A stretch of 64,000 bases of DNA from Phallusia mammillata (lineage: Eukaryota > Chordata > Ascidiacea > Phlebobranchia > Ascidiidae): the NCBI GenBank assembly GCA_003260075.1, contig QLIY01000211.1, positions 71,208 to 135,207 of the forward strand. Direction: 5' to 3'. The notes beneath the pieces were generated by a model. The model worked only from the letters and a program-made list of their open reading frames with translations. It was not told the DNA's origin and searched no databases. This document shows, piece by piece, positions 37,537 through 50,599 of this stretch. How positions within the stretch are numbered: the first letter of the stretch is position 1; each line of letters starts with the position of its first letter. The position numbers and the translations under genes are program-made.

Positions 37537-38548
37537 TGCAAAAATTTTACTCGTTTGTTTCGTCACAAACCAAAAGTTTAGTCAATTGTATATATCAGGC
37601 TTTGTCAGCGTCAGTGATATCACAAAGAGTAATAGCACCTGTCGCTGTTACACTAACGTCATTTCAACTAAAACCGAGCAGGAAATCAATCTAAGATTTC
37701 ATGCATGACTAAATTTCTGACAAAATCAATGGACAATTTTTGTGCATACATTTGAGATGACAACACAAACATGTTGCAACAAGAAACAGACTCGCCTGGT
37801 TTGCGTAAAACGTTGTTTTTGATGATTATTTAAAGTAAAAAATGGTCTTGAAAAATATATAATTTGCATCGCAAGTTAAATCTATAATTCTTTTTGAAAC
37901 ACTGCACTGTATATTTGTGGTCACTGGTCCATGGCAGGTAGAGTTAAGTAACATAACTACATAAATAAATTATTTGTGCATGGCACTATGGCAAAAAACG
38001 CAGGTTTAAATTATTTATTTATTTTTCTTTTTTTTTCAACCAAATTTGCTAATTTTTTTGTTAATTTTAGGATTTTTGTGTTTTCCTTTTCGTCATGCAT
38101 GATTTTTTTTGTTCGTGATGCAAGAATTTTTTCAACCAATCGAATTGTCCTATTGTCGTTGCGTCACAAGCTGAAATCAAAAAGGGTTCACTTCGAGCAG
38201 CAAAAGGAAAATGAAACTGTGCTGTGTCTTTTTTATTGTTTCGCAATATGTTTCCCTAAAACTTCATCGTTGACGTTTTGTGTTGTGACAGAATGATATG
38301 TTGAAAAATCGTCAAAACAGTTCAGTAACACTAGTTAATTTATCCATACTCTATAATATAATATGAAGTATATAAACAAAGCAAAATAAATTTTTCACAT
38401 AAATGTAACATTTGACTTGTGGTGTTTTCTGTCCTGTTTGCTGTGTTAGTTCTCTGTGATTTTTTAATACTAATATTAAAAATACCTAATATACCTAATA
38501 TCCATTGTTTGCAGTTTTTATCTAGAGTATTTAAAAGCAGCAAACAAA
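37537..38548. promoter_or_regulatory. Divergent spacer zinc-finger gene/PPP6C
   Basis: About 1 kb holding both promoters. An ACGTCA half-CRE lies near 37656. The rest is AT-rich with T runs; no gene or transposon is recognised. Confidence 0.4.
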
Positions 38549-39466
38549 ATGATAGCTTTAAACATAGATAAAATGATTGAAATGGCCAAGGAGTGCAAGT
38601 ATCTTCCTGAGCAAGATCTAAAAAAGTTGTGTGATTATGTTTGTGATTTGCTGCTTGAAGAATCGAATGTGCAGCCAGTTTCAACTCCAGTTACTGTCTG
38701 TGGTGATATTCATGGACAGTTTTACGATCTGCTTGAGCTTTTCCGCACTGGTGGAGAGATTCCAGATACCAATTACATTTTCATGGGTGATTTTGTTGAC
38801 AGAGGGTACTACAGCTTGGAAACCTTTACCTATTTGCTCACACTGAAGGCAAAATGGCCAGACCGCATTACTCTGCTGCGAGGAAATCATGAAACAAGGC
38901 AAATCACCCAAGTGTATGGATTCTATGATGAGTGTCAAACCAAATATGGAAACGCAAATGCATGGCGCTACTGCACAAAAGTCTTTGATCTCCTTACCAT
39001 TGCTGCAATAATTGATTCAAAAGTCCTGTGTGTGCATGGTGGTCTATCGCCAGACATAAAAACACTTGACCAAATTCGCACAATTGACCGACAGCAGGAA
39101 ATTCCACACAAAGGGCCATTTTGTGACTTGGTTTGGTCTGACCCAGAAGAAGTGGACACCTGGGCAATCAGCAATAGAGGCGCCGGGTGGCTGTTCGGAG
39201 CTAAAGTTACACAAGAGTTTATTCACTTAAACAATCTGTCCCTTATCTGCCGGGCTCATCAAGTTGTTCATGATGGCTATAAGTACATGTTTAATGAAAA
39301 CCTGGTTACTGTATGGTCGGCACCAAACTACTGCTACCGCTGTGGAAATATCGCTGCAATCATGTCTATAAAAAGTCCTGAAGAAAGAGAGCCAAAGTTA
39401 TTTCGTGCTGTGCCTGATAATATGCGCGTCATTCCAGCAAGAACCACTACACCTTACTTTCTTTGA
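38549..39466 (+). CDS. PPP6C: PPP6C, catalytic subunit of protein phosphatase 6, single exon
   Basis: The 305-aa product equals the human length. The PPP-family metal-binding motifs are intact: GDIHG (52-56), GDFVDRG (80-86), RGNHE (111-115) and HGGLSPD. The end TTTPYFL is the PP6-type tail whose terminal leucine is methylated in the PP2A group. It dephosphorylates Ser/Thr in complexes with SAPS and ankyrin subunits, acting in mitosis (Aurora A), NF-kB signalling and DNA repair. The human gene is split, so an intronless form may be a retrocopy that replaced the parent. A poly(A) signal lies at 39575. Reading frame intact, so presumed functional. Confidence 0.95.
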   Translation: MIALNIDKMIEMAKECKYLPEQDLKKLCDYVCDLLLEESNVQPVSTPVTVCGDIHGQFYDLLELFRTGGEIPDTNYIFMGDFVDRGYYSLETFTYLLTLKAKWPDRITLLRGNHETRQITQVYGFYDECQTKYGNANAWRYCTKVFDLLTIAAIIDSKVLCVHGGLSPDIKTLDQIRTIDRQQEIPHKGPFCDLVWSDPEEVDTWAISNRGAGWLFGAKVTQEFIHLNNLSLICRAHQVVHDGYKYMFNENLVTVWSAPNYCYRCGNIAAIMSIKSPEEREPKLFRAVPDNMRVIPARTTTPYFL

Positions 39467-40804
39467 TGTTAAGAGTTATTTTTTGTCAACAATTAGCTTT
39501 AAATATCACAAAGGCATTTTGCAATATATGAGTTGGGTAATTAAATTGTATATCCATGAATGTTTTTGAACTGAAATAAAACATAACGTGGGATGTATAT
39601 TATATTTTTGTAAAACAAATTCATTGCCTTTTTTGCTTTTTTCAATGACAACTTGCTGGCTATAGTGTTTGGTAATTTGAAGTTCACTTTTGTTTTTATC
39701 ATTTTTGTAAAAAAAACTTCATAATTTACAGCAAATGATTAGATAATTGTTTTTTTGCAGTTGCCTTCATATCATATCAATGTTTTTATGAAATGCAACA
39801 AATTACTATTTGTGGGCAGTATTTTCCTGCGTACATTTATACATAAACCAATAAAATTTGTTCTCATACGCACATGTCACTGATCCTGGTTAAAAAAGTT
39901 GAAAGAGATACATATATGGGCATCATCAGTCTTTTATTAAACACATTTTATGTTAGGAGAGTTTTTGTGTTGATTGAATATGATACAGAAGCAGTGCTGC
40001 ATCATTAGGCTACTATTACTAAAAAGTATAGTTTAATCAGTGATTGTTGACACAAGATGGCTTACTACTGGAGTAAAATACCAATTGTTAATTTAACACA
40101 AAAAGTGATTTATTATGTAACAACTAAAAACTTATTTTTCAAATAAAAAATTTACAAAGAAATCATTATCAGTAAAAACATCAAAGGGCAGTGAATGAAG
40201 TGACAATACAAAGCATATGAATGTAGTCGTACTGCAAGCATGGTCATTTAACGAGAACTAACTAAAAAGCACAAAAACTGTTTAAAATACATATAAGTTA
40301 GAAGAAGATTTTAGTACAGACATTAAACCACACCTTGGAACCATTTTTAACTGACATTTGGATAACACTGGAACTATGTGGATTTAAAAGTTGTTCTAAA
40401 TTTGTCACCTGTTACCAATGCCAAAAATTCACAACACAAAATAGTCAGCAATACCCAAAAAATAAGCACCAACATGTTAAGTAAAATACACCAAATTGGT
40501 TGCAGTCAAACATCTGCCAGATAATTCACAGTGACAATAAAAAAGATAGGTTTAGTGCCATTCGTTGATGAAAGTTGATCAAAAATAGAGACAAAAAATA
40601 ACTAAAATTATGTAGGATTGACCACTGGATTTTTTGTCACAATTTTTGTATCCATGTTACAGCCATAAACAAAGTGCAGTGCAGCTGACAATACATTACA
40701 AGTGTGGGACATAAAAGCCACAATATGTGTACTTAGTTAATGTACCCTCTAATAAACTTGCAGATAAGCTCAAGGCTTTTCCAAAAGACAAATATTTAGT
40801 TTTG
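39467..40804. other. Convergent 3' spacer PPP6C/ANKRD6
   Basis: No gene is supported. It carries AATAAA on the plus strand at 39575-39580 (PPP6C) and minus-strand signals (TTTATT at 39933-39938 and 40109-40114) that could end ANKRD6 transcripts. Confidence 0.5.
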
Positions 40805-43800
40805 CTACACAGCATGCGTTTGTGACAAAGTAAAATCCCTAAGTTGATCAATGATGGCAATATCTTCATGCTGGATTTCATAGCTAATGGCATCTGCAGG
40901 TGACTGTCCATGTTTGACAAACACTGGTATTTGGAGCTTGTCTTCTGTTTTGAGATTATATTCTTGGTAATGAAATTCCTTCTTCTCTTGTTTAAGCATA
41001 TTCAATAGATAAGCCTCCTCATCTGTACAATATGCTGCTTCATCAACCAGTCTCAAATTTGATCTATTAATTTGCCCATGCCAACTTTGTGACCCAGGGT
41101 TGGCCCTTGGGCATGGCGATATTCTGGCCATGGGACTTGACTGTCTAAAGCTGTGTCCAAGTGGTGTTGTAGAACGACTGGAGTCACTATGCACAGGGGG
41201 AGTATATGACAAAACTCTTCGTTGCCTGTGCAATTGCCCACATACATGCTTCCTTTGCATATTTTCTATATCCTCTCTAGGTGAACAACGTAATGCACAT
41301 GCACTACCAGAAGCAGGTGGGCTTGGATATAATGATTGTTCCCTATTGTATGAAGTACCTCCAACACCAGAGTCAAGGCTTCTTGATTCTACTTCCCTAT
41401 TTTGGCCCATGATCAGTCTTTTAACATGTGCTGAAGGTTGTAAGTCATCATTATGCAGGGACCCTTCATCGGTGCTGGTCCCACGAATGGGAGCAAATTC
41501 ACATGGTTTTACATCCAATAAATAGGATCTGTTTGCTTCACAATCTGGAGTGCGCTGCTCCAAACGAGTTTCCATCCAACCTTGTAGCTTGTTCAATACA
41601 TTGTGTTCAGACATATATCGCTCATGTACAGCTCGCTGGTCGATTCGGTGAAGGCACATAATTCTCTCTGCATTTATCCTTTCTGTGGTCAATCGGTCAA
41701 GGGATTTAAGTTGAAATTCAGTTTGTTGCTGAAGATCTTGAATTTTTTGCATCAAGGATGTGTTAGTCTGCAAAATAAAAGCATTTTTATTTCCCATGGA
41801 CATTTTTGTATCCTGAAAAAAAAAAAAAAACATGCACAGAGAAATACACACAAAATTTGTTTGGCACCACTTGTATTGTTGTTTGTTGTTTTTCTTTTGT
41901 ATCAAAGAGTTCACCACTAATAACACCTTATTAGGTTTTGAAATAATAAGTGTGTCTTACAATGTAGGATGTTCAGCAATTTTAAATGGCATTCTATTTT
42001 AAAGTATCCTATTATAATGAAGCCAAATGTATTGAAACTTTAATAAACAATGACATCATGCAGCTTATACAAAACACATATAAAGATCAATCATACAAAT
42101 TCATCATCATTTCTGGTCATGAAACCAAAACAGTTCTGATAGCCTTAAAGTAATGCGATTATCGTTTACACAGATTTCTTACAGAGTCTTGTATCGGATG
42201 CACATACTTTAATTTCCCTAACATGCTTGGGGCAATGTGGACAACATTGTTAGGTCTAAAAAAAGCCTGTTATGATGATGCGAAAAGTTTATCTGATATC
42301 AGATTGTGTGGGCACTAAAAGCCTTTTAAGCCGACTTTTAAACAGTTACCACACAGATGTGTCATCCGATGGAAATGGTAACTTTACAAGCCATTACATT
42401 TCATTTTGATGAAAACTTGTGGAAAAAAATAATGGAATATTAAGAATGAGTATGTTTCCCTGTATGAGGTTTGCAAATCAAAAAAATATTAAAGAATATG
42501 CCTCTTGGCAAGAAATAACCAGCTATTATATTGTTGCCATCATACCCCCAAAATGACATAAATTGAAAATAAAATATGGCCATTTAATGAATTTAAATAG
42601 ATATTTGTAGTAGGTTATAACCAGCTGTTTATGTATTTGTTCTTGTTTTTTTGTTGTTACAGTTTACAAGTTTCTGTGTAATGAACACATACAAAACAGC
42701 AGATAAGACAAATTTGAAGTGTTAAGTCAAAGTCTTTCAGTCCTTTCAAGCACCCTCATTCTACTTTTCTCCCCAGTTACCTGTTCCACAGAATCGTGAA
42801 GCTCTCGTCTTGATTGCCATATCTTCTCATGTATCTCCTCAACTATTTGCGGCGTTGGGTTTGGCAATTGATCAAGAACAGGCATCTGCTGTATGTCGCC
42901 GTGTTTATCTCTGTTAATTGAAAAGTAGTAATTCTGTGAATAGTAAAGCATATAAAATGGAAAATAAAGCAGTATTTTGCATTTCTGAAGTGTTTTGCAC
43001 TGTTTCCTATGTTAGAAACCTTCAACATATAAACTACCAAGTGCCAAATGTGTTGTGACAATTCTTAGCAGCAATACTGCAAGCTTTACAATAGGATATT
43101 GATACAAATATCCATTCAGTCAGCGGATATTTCAGACAACAAAGAATAAAAAAAAACACTAACACAATGCCATGGCCCCTATGCAAGCCACAACAGATGT
43201 TATCGAAGTCAATTTAGGAACTGGTGTGAATTTTACACTTGAACTTGTGATCATTATAATAAGCAGGTTAAAGCCTGCAACTTAAATGTGGTGTGTCGCG
43301 TAAGTACTAACTATTATTAGAAAAGGGATTTGTAACAGGTTATTAACCAAAAGGCAAGACTTGAATCAAGTAATTAAACATTTGGTGTAACTTGCAACTA
43401 TTTGCAATTTTTAGGTTTGTTACTTAATTACAAATGTCATCAAATTTAAAACACAACTTGCAGTTTTTACCTAAGTTGTGCAAACAAATTTATTGCCTTT
43501 TAAACAAACAAGATGACTGAAGTTATCAACTAACTTTACATGAAAGTTGTTAAAAGTCCAGGACTTAACCATAGCTGTAAAGAGAAAATTGTTAAAAGTC
43601 TGATGATTTATTAACCACACCTGTAAAGTGAAAATAGCTGGGGGACAACATACGGATTCACAGTGAGATTTCTGTAACAATCATCTAATGTTTGTCTGGG
43701 TTTATTCCTGGGCTTGTGATCAGTGTGAACTTCTTTGGAAATCCTGAAACAGAATGTGTGTGTTACCGGCTGACTTTACAGGTTGTCATATTGATATAAT

Positions 43801-46800
43801 ACAAACCTCGTTCTTTCTGGGCTTTGTGATTTTGATCGACTTTTCTTTCGTCTTGTCAGAAACCTTTAAATAAATATCTCACCTTTGAAAATTAATGTTT
43901 AATTTTACTTGGTCAAACAAAAAAATTGAAGACAGTAAAAACATGCGAAGTATATGTATAAAATGACAACAAAAACATGGTGGTTGAGTCATAACTGTCC
44001 TGAGGAGTGAATATGTTTCATCAAGACAATTCATACTTGCAAACATTATGGTTTGGAATTTAAAATTGTTGTTACCTTTTAAATGAAGTTTTGTGTTTCT
44101 GATGTTGGTCATTGACCTGCAATTAAACAGGTTTGCACTTTATGTTGCATATAAAGAACTCAATCATGTTGTGATATATACCTGCTTCCCACCATCAGAA
44201 ACAGTTTCCTTTGGTTCTGATCTGCTTCTACCCTTATTCAGTGGATCCTTGTGCTTTTTCCTGCCTCGTTGTCGACCAGAAGATGGTCTGGCTCCAGAAA
44301 TCAACATAAGTGCAAGCTCACCTGAACCGAATGTGTAAACTCTAACATCTTTTGCAAAGACAACAAAAACTGCCTATGTTAAATTTGTCTGGTATATGGA
44401 TAGGTAGCAATGTGATGAGAGATGCCATTGTAAGATGTTCTGAATTTTTACAAATTGTGAAAACCAAGTACTTTAAATAAATCACACTGGGAATAATAAA
44501 ACAATACAAGTGTCCATATGTTTTGTAGTTGGGAAATTACTGTACTATATTGGAAAATATTAGGAAATATACCATAACTGCTGTTAAGCCATTTTTGTCT
44601 TTGTGTTTACATAAGTGAAATTGCCGTACAGTACAGCTATTTGATAACTTTTTTGTCTAAAAATAGGTATGCTTCACACTTATTTGTCAACTACACATCT
44701 TTGTCTGAGGCTTTTTGTACCACATAGTGTAAGTATGTGCACAAGCTAATCCCTATTTATAGGTGGGTTTGTGTATAACACTGTTGGGATTACAGGACAT
44801 GTACAGATTCACACAAGTTTGAGACATTACAAATCACATTTAACCAAAGTTCAATCAAGTTACCTGCGTTCAAATCCTTTGCCAAATCCAATGCTGTCTT
44901 AGCCTTCTTATTCTTGAGTTTCTTTACATCACTATGTGCATCAAGAAGCAATCGCACAATCTTTTGATTTTGCGCCACTACTGCAACATGCATTGCTGTG
45001 TTTCCAAGCTGAAAAAATACATGAAAAATTGCTGTACCATCTGGCAGTTGAAAAATGGACACATTTGAAAAAACTGTAAAAAATACAATTGTTTTAAACC
45101 AGGGGTGAGCAACATTTTTCGTCGGTGGGCCGTATAACCAATTTCGAACCTCATGCGAGGGCCACATAACATGTGCACAATAAATTCGAAATTCTTCTAA
45201 AAGCATCAATAAATTTATTTTCGACAACATACAGAGTTTCAATGCAACACTGGCTTTCGCAACAAAATAAGAGGGAATTGTTACATCACATTCAGTGAAG
45301 TAGGCTACTTGTTGTAACTGCTGTATGATCCACCGGTTGGAAAACGCTGGTTTAGCTTCTATTTGTTAGTATAGCAACTGAGGAGATTTACCAAAAACTA
45401 GTGGAAAATTTTGCTGAATTCTCAGAAGAGTTGCATTTTTTATCTTTATCAATGTGTTGGTGGGGGCCACACTAAATAGCTTGGCGGGTTGGACTGCTGC
45501 CCATGGGCCGTATGTTGCACGCCCCTGTTTTAAACCAATAAATTGTAACAGCAAACCCTGTTTTTATTATCAAGGAATATGAGTAAATTAATTGTGAATA
45601 AATTGGTCACATATTCACATAGTTTGCCTCGTAACCTATTAATAAACTGACGAGAATTTCTATCCTTGGCATGAAATAATAACATAAAACATATATATCA
45701 CATATGTTATGATACAAAAGCTCATAAGAACTAAACATGTTACTTTAAACCTTACTTGATTTTGAGCATTAAGATTGCAGTTTGCTGCTAAAAGAATTTT
45801 GGCACTCTGGATATGACCGAATCTTGCCACTAAATGCAATGGAGTATCTTGCTGTTTATTGCTAGGTGAAGTGTTACTGCATGCTGCAACTATGTGTCTT
45901 GTTGCTGCAGTGTGACCATTTCCACACGACATATGGAGAGGACAATCACCATTCTGGAAGAATTAAAAAAAAACTCCCACAAATCAATCTTTAGACTTAT
46001 ATTTTGAAATAGACTGAAATATTTTTCAAATACAAGTGGTACAGTATGCCATGAAACAACATTTGCAATCAATGTACTGTGATTAACCAGTATAGTATTA
46101 TTTTATAATTATTTTTGTCTCATGAACATTGTATATATGCTGTTTGTTCCATTAAAAATAATAAAGTAAAATCACTTAAACAAGAAATCATAAAGAATTT
46201 TAACAGTCAGTGTGAAGTGTGTACGCCAGACAATACTTGCTTTCAATCACCTTATTTGCACAATCAACATTGGTATTTGCCTTCAGTAGTAGCTTTACAA
46301 TGTGAGTGTGACCACATCTGGCAGCTTCATGAATCGCGATGTCGCCCAACTAAATACAGACCCAATGAAGAACACTTAATTATTTGCACTAAATAGTTTA
46401 AATTAATTTAGGGGCAAATTTCATTCATTAAAATTTGCTTCATCATCATATGAATTGAAATATATTACCAAATTGTAAAACAATATTGTAAGGATTCACT
46501 ATTGTGCAAACAAAAAAACAAAATTGTTTTATTGTTAATTGCATAAAGGTTTGATTTAGTTTCATACATTATTTTGTCGGTCTACGGAACATGCTTCATC
46601 AAGTAAGCGCTGTACCACATTAACATGGCCACCATTAACTGCCCTGTGTAAAGGTGTGTCACCATTCTGAAAAATAAAACATTTAATTATTATGATGTGT
46701 AGATTTTAATGGTATAAAATATTTCTAAATTTCTCACATCATCTTGCAAATCAGGATCACATCCATATTGCAACAAAACACGGACAATGTCCAGAAATCC

Positions 46801-47196
46801 TCTGTGTGATGCTATGTGAAGTGGTGTTCTTCCATGCTGTAGCAACACAACCAACATTATGTTATATGATACAACCTATTTTGTACATTTACCAGAACAC
46901 AAGTCATTGAAAAGATTCGTCAATTAACATACTTTGCATGAGACTATATTGTAAAACATACATTTTGCAATTAAAACAGTACTATAACTTGTTTTTACAT
47001 GTTTGTCACTTAATAATAATATCAAATGGCATTTTTACTAATGCTCAAAGACACAATTGAAAATTTGAAATACCTTGTTTACAGCAAGCGTTGCGCCATT
47101 CTGAATTAAAGCCACAACTTTTTGAAGGTCTCCTTTAGCTGATGCTCGCAATAGTTGCTGAGCCAACGGATACTGATGAGCATTTGATGAAGCCAT
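40805..47196 (-). CDS. ANKRD6: ANKRD6/Diversin, ankyrin-repeat planar-polarity and Wnt adaptor, 12 exons
   Basis: Exons: 47196-47074, 46836-46738, 46666-46568, 46349-46251, 45953-45756, 45008-44864, 44321-44182, 44116-44076, 43863-43807, 43743-43621, 42910-42781, 41812-40805; all phases agree, 753 aa (human 727). Residues 1 to about 240 are ankyrin repeats; exons 2, 3 and 4 each encode exactly 33 residues and exon 5 encodes 66, two repeats. A basic stretch follows (RRKKSRSKSQ), then a helical coiled-coil region. The family block near the start of exon 12 (LKSLDRLTTERINAERI) matches the human QMRVLDKLMVERLSAER segment. Diversin (fly Diego) binds Dishevelled and recruits casein kinase I epsilon to the beta-catenin destruction complex, and acts in planar cell polarity. 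Exon 8 has only 41 nt and is needed to keep phase. Confidence 0.92.
45100..45527. mobile_element. hAT-like MITE in ANKRD6 intron 5, TSD TTTTAAAC
   Basis: The ends CAGGGGTGAGCAACAT and ATGTTGCACGCCCCTG are inverted. TTTTAAAC flanks both sides (45092-45099, 45528-45535). GGTGGGCCGTAT and ATGGGCCGTATG lie just inside. Confidence 0.9.
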
Positions 47197-47389
47197 TGTC
47201 CATAGCTGTATAGAACTCTTAGTATCTGAGGTAACGTGATAGCATCAAGTGAAACCTTATCCTATTATATCTGTCTGGCCTTCGCGTTTTTCAAGACGAA
47301 ATAACAGATGACGTCATAGATAACGCATTAACAGCGCCCCGTGTGACGAAATAGAAGTAAACAGTTTAGGTGATTTCCCATCGACAATA
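47197..47389. promoter_or_regulatory. 193-bp divergent promoter ANKRD6/asparaginase with CRE
   Basis: Only 193 bp separate two opposed start codons. TGACGTCA at 47309-47316 is a perfect CREB/ATF palindrome, and a further GTGACGAA lies at 47342-47349. A shared bidirectional promoter is inferred. Confidence 0.5.
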
Positions 47390-48133
47390 ATGGCCAGCAA
47401 GTTGCAAAAAGCAAACAAAATTTTAATTCTACAAACGGGAGGTAAGTGAAAATTGAATTATAGTGTGCTGGATTCTCTGTCTACCGTTAATGTACTGCAA
47501 ATAATCGCTATTACCGCATTAACATGACTTCGAAACACACTTTTAAAGGAACTATTGACAAGGACTATCCCAAACGTTCCAGAGGATATGCGATGCACCT
47601 GCGATAAGAATCCTTAATCGGGCTCAGGTTGCAAATTCTATTTTAGTTGACACAGTTTGCAGAAAAGATTCGCAAGAAATTACAAAAGATAACAGATTTT
47701 AAAACAAACATATTACCTTGTTCCTATTAGAACAAAAAGTCCAAACTTGTTTACCTGTACAACTTTCAGAGACCACCTTCTCTCTCATATCCTCAATGAA
47801 CAAGAGAGTAAAATACTTGTCACCCACGGGACTGACACCCTAATTGATACTGCACTCTATTTAGAACCACACATTGGAGAGAAAGTACTTGTTTGAATAA
47901 TAAAAATCAATTCTTTTTGATGCTTATCTTTGCTTTATTAGGTAGTGGTGCTGACTGGGGCTTTCAAACCAGAGACATTTAAAGATTCTGATGCAGACTT
48001 CAATCTTGGATTTGCACTTGGTGCTTTGAGTTGTATGTCGGCTGGTGGTGTGTTTGTAGCCATCAATGGTCTTATAAAGCAGCCAAACCAAATAGAGAAA
48101 GACAAAACTAGTGGAAACTTTTACCCACTTTAA
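47390..48133 (+). pseudogene. Type I L-asparaginase-like gene with frameshift and lost splice donor
   Basis: Pieces: 47390-47441, 47549 to about 47695, 47770-47884 and 47942-48133. Family signatures are clear: TGGTIDKDYP at the N-terminus (catalytic Thr), THGTDTLIDTA (second catalytic Thr), then LTGAFKPETFKDSDADFNLG and a normal C-terminus. Exon 2 is broken. After RGYA (about 47594) the frame ends in MHLR-stop, while the next family block DAPAIRIL continues in another frame; about four residues expected between them (FEFG-like) are missing, which fits a deletion of about 13 nt. At the expected end of exon 2 (after AACAG, about 47695) the next bases are ATTTT, not GT. These may be true lesions, a bad allele or assembly errors. 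The enzyme would hydrolyse asparagine in the cytosol. Confidence 0.72.
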
Positions 48134-48273
48134 ACCTCGATTAAGCGATTGTCATGTATTTTTGAAAAAATACAAATGCAGAAATTTAAATTCACATAAT
48201 TGCTATTTGATCATACTGATACAACATAATTAAATAAGATTACACAACCATGCAACAGTGGCAGCATGTGAAA

Positions 48274-50237
<1,964 letters not shown>

Positions 50238-50599
50238 ATTTCAGATTTGCAAATTTATTGTCTGATAAAGTCTTACTTTTTATTATTTTACCACAATAAA
50301 AGCTAGAGAAATTTCAAAATGACTATGTCAACTTGTTGGTCCGTACCTTTAAAATGACTCAGCAATTTACAGGTTCTAGATTTGCAAGTCACGCACGTGT
50401 TTACTCCTCACGTCATTCATGCGTGACTAACGTTTGCTTTATTACTGCATTGTGTAACAAGATGTTTTTGCGTATTTTTAATAATTGTATTGTTAAGTTT
50501 GCCTTAGTATACCGACAATGAGTATGTGTATGGCTTAGCTTTATTAACTGAAGGGGCACATAGAAAAGTTGATTTCAATTTTACAGGTCTTAATGAATA
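50238..50599. promoter_or_regulatory. Divergent promoter GLO1/DDX20
   Basis: 362 bp between opposed start codons. It contains CACGTG (about 50394) and CACGTCAT (about 50408). TTACAG ends 14 bp before the DDX20 start and could be a splice or trans-splice acceptor. Confidence 0.45.
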
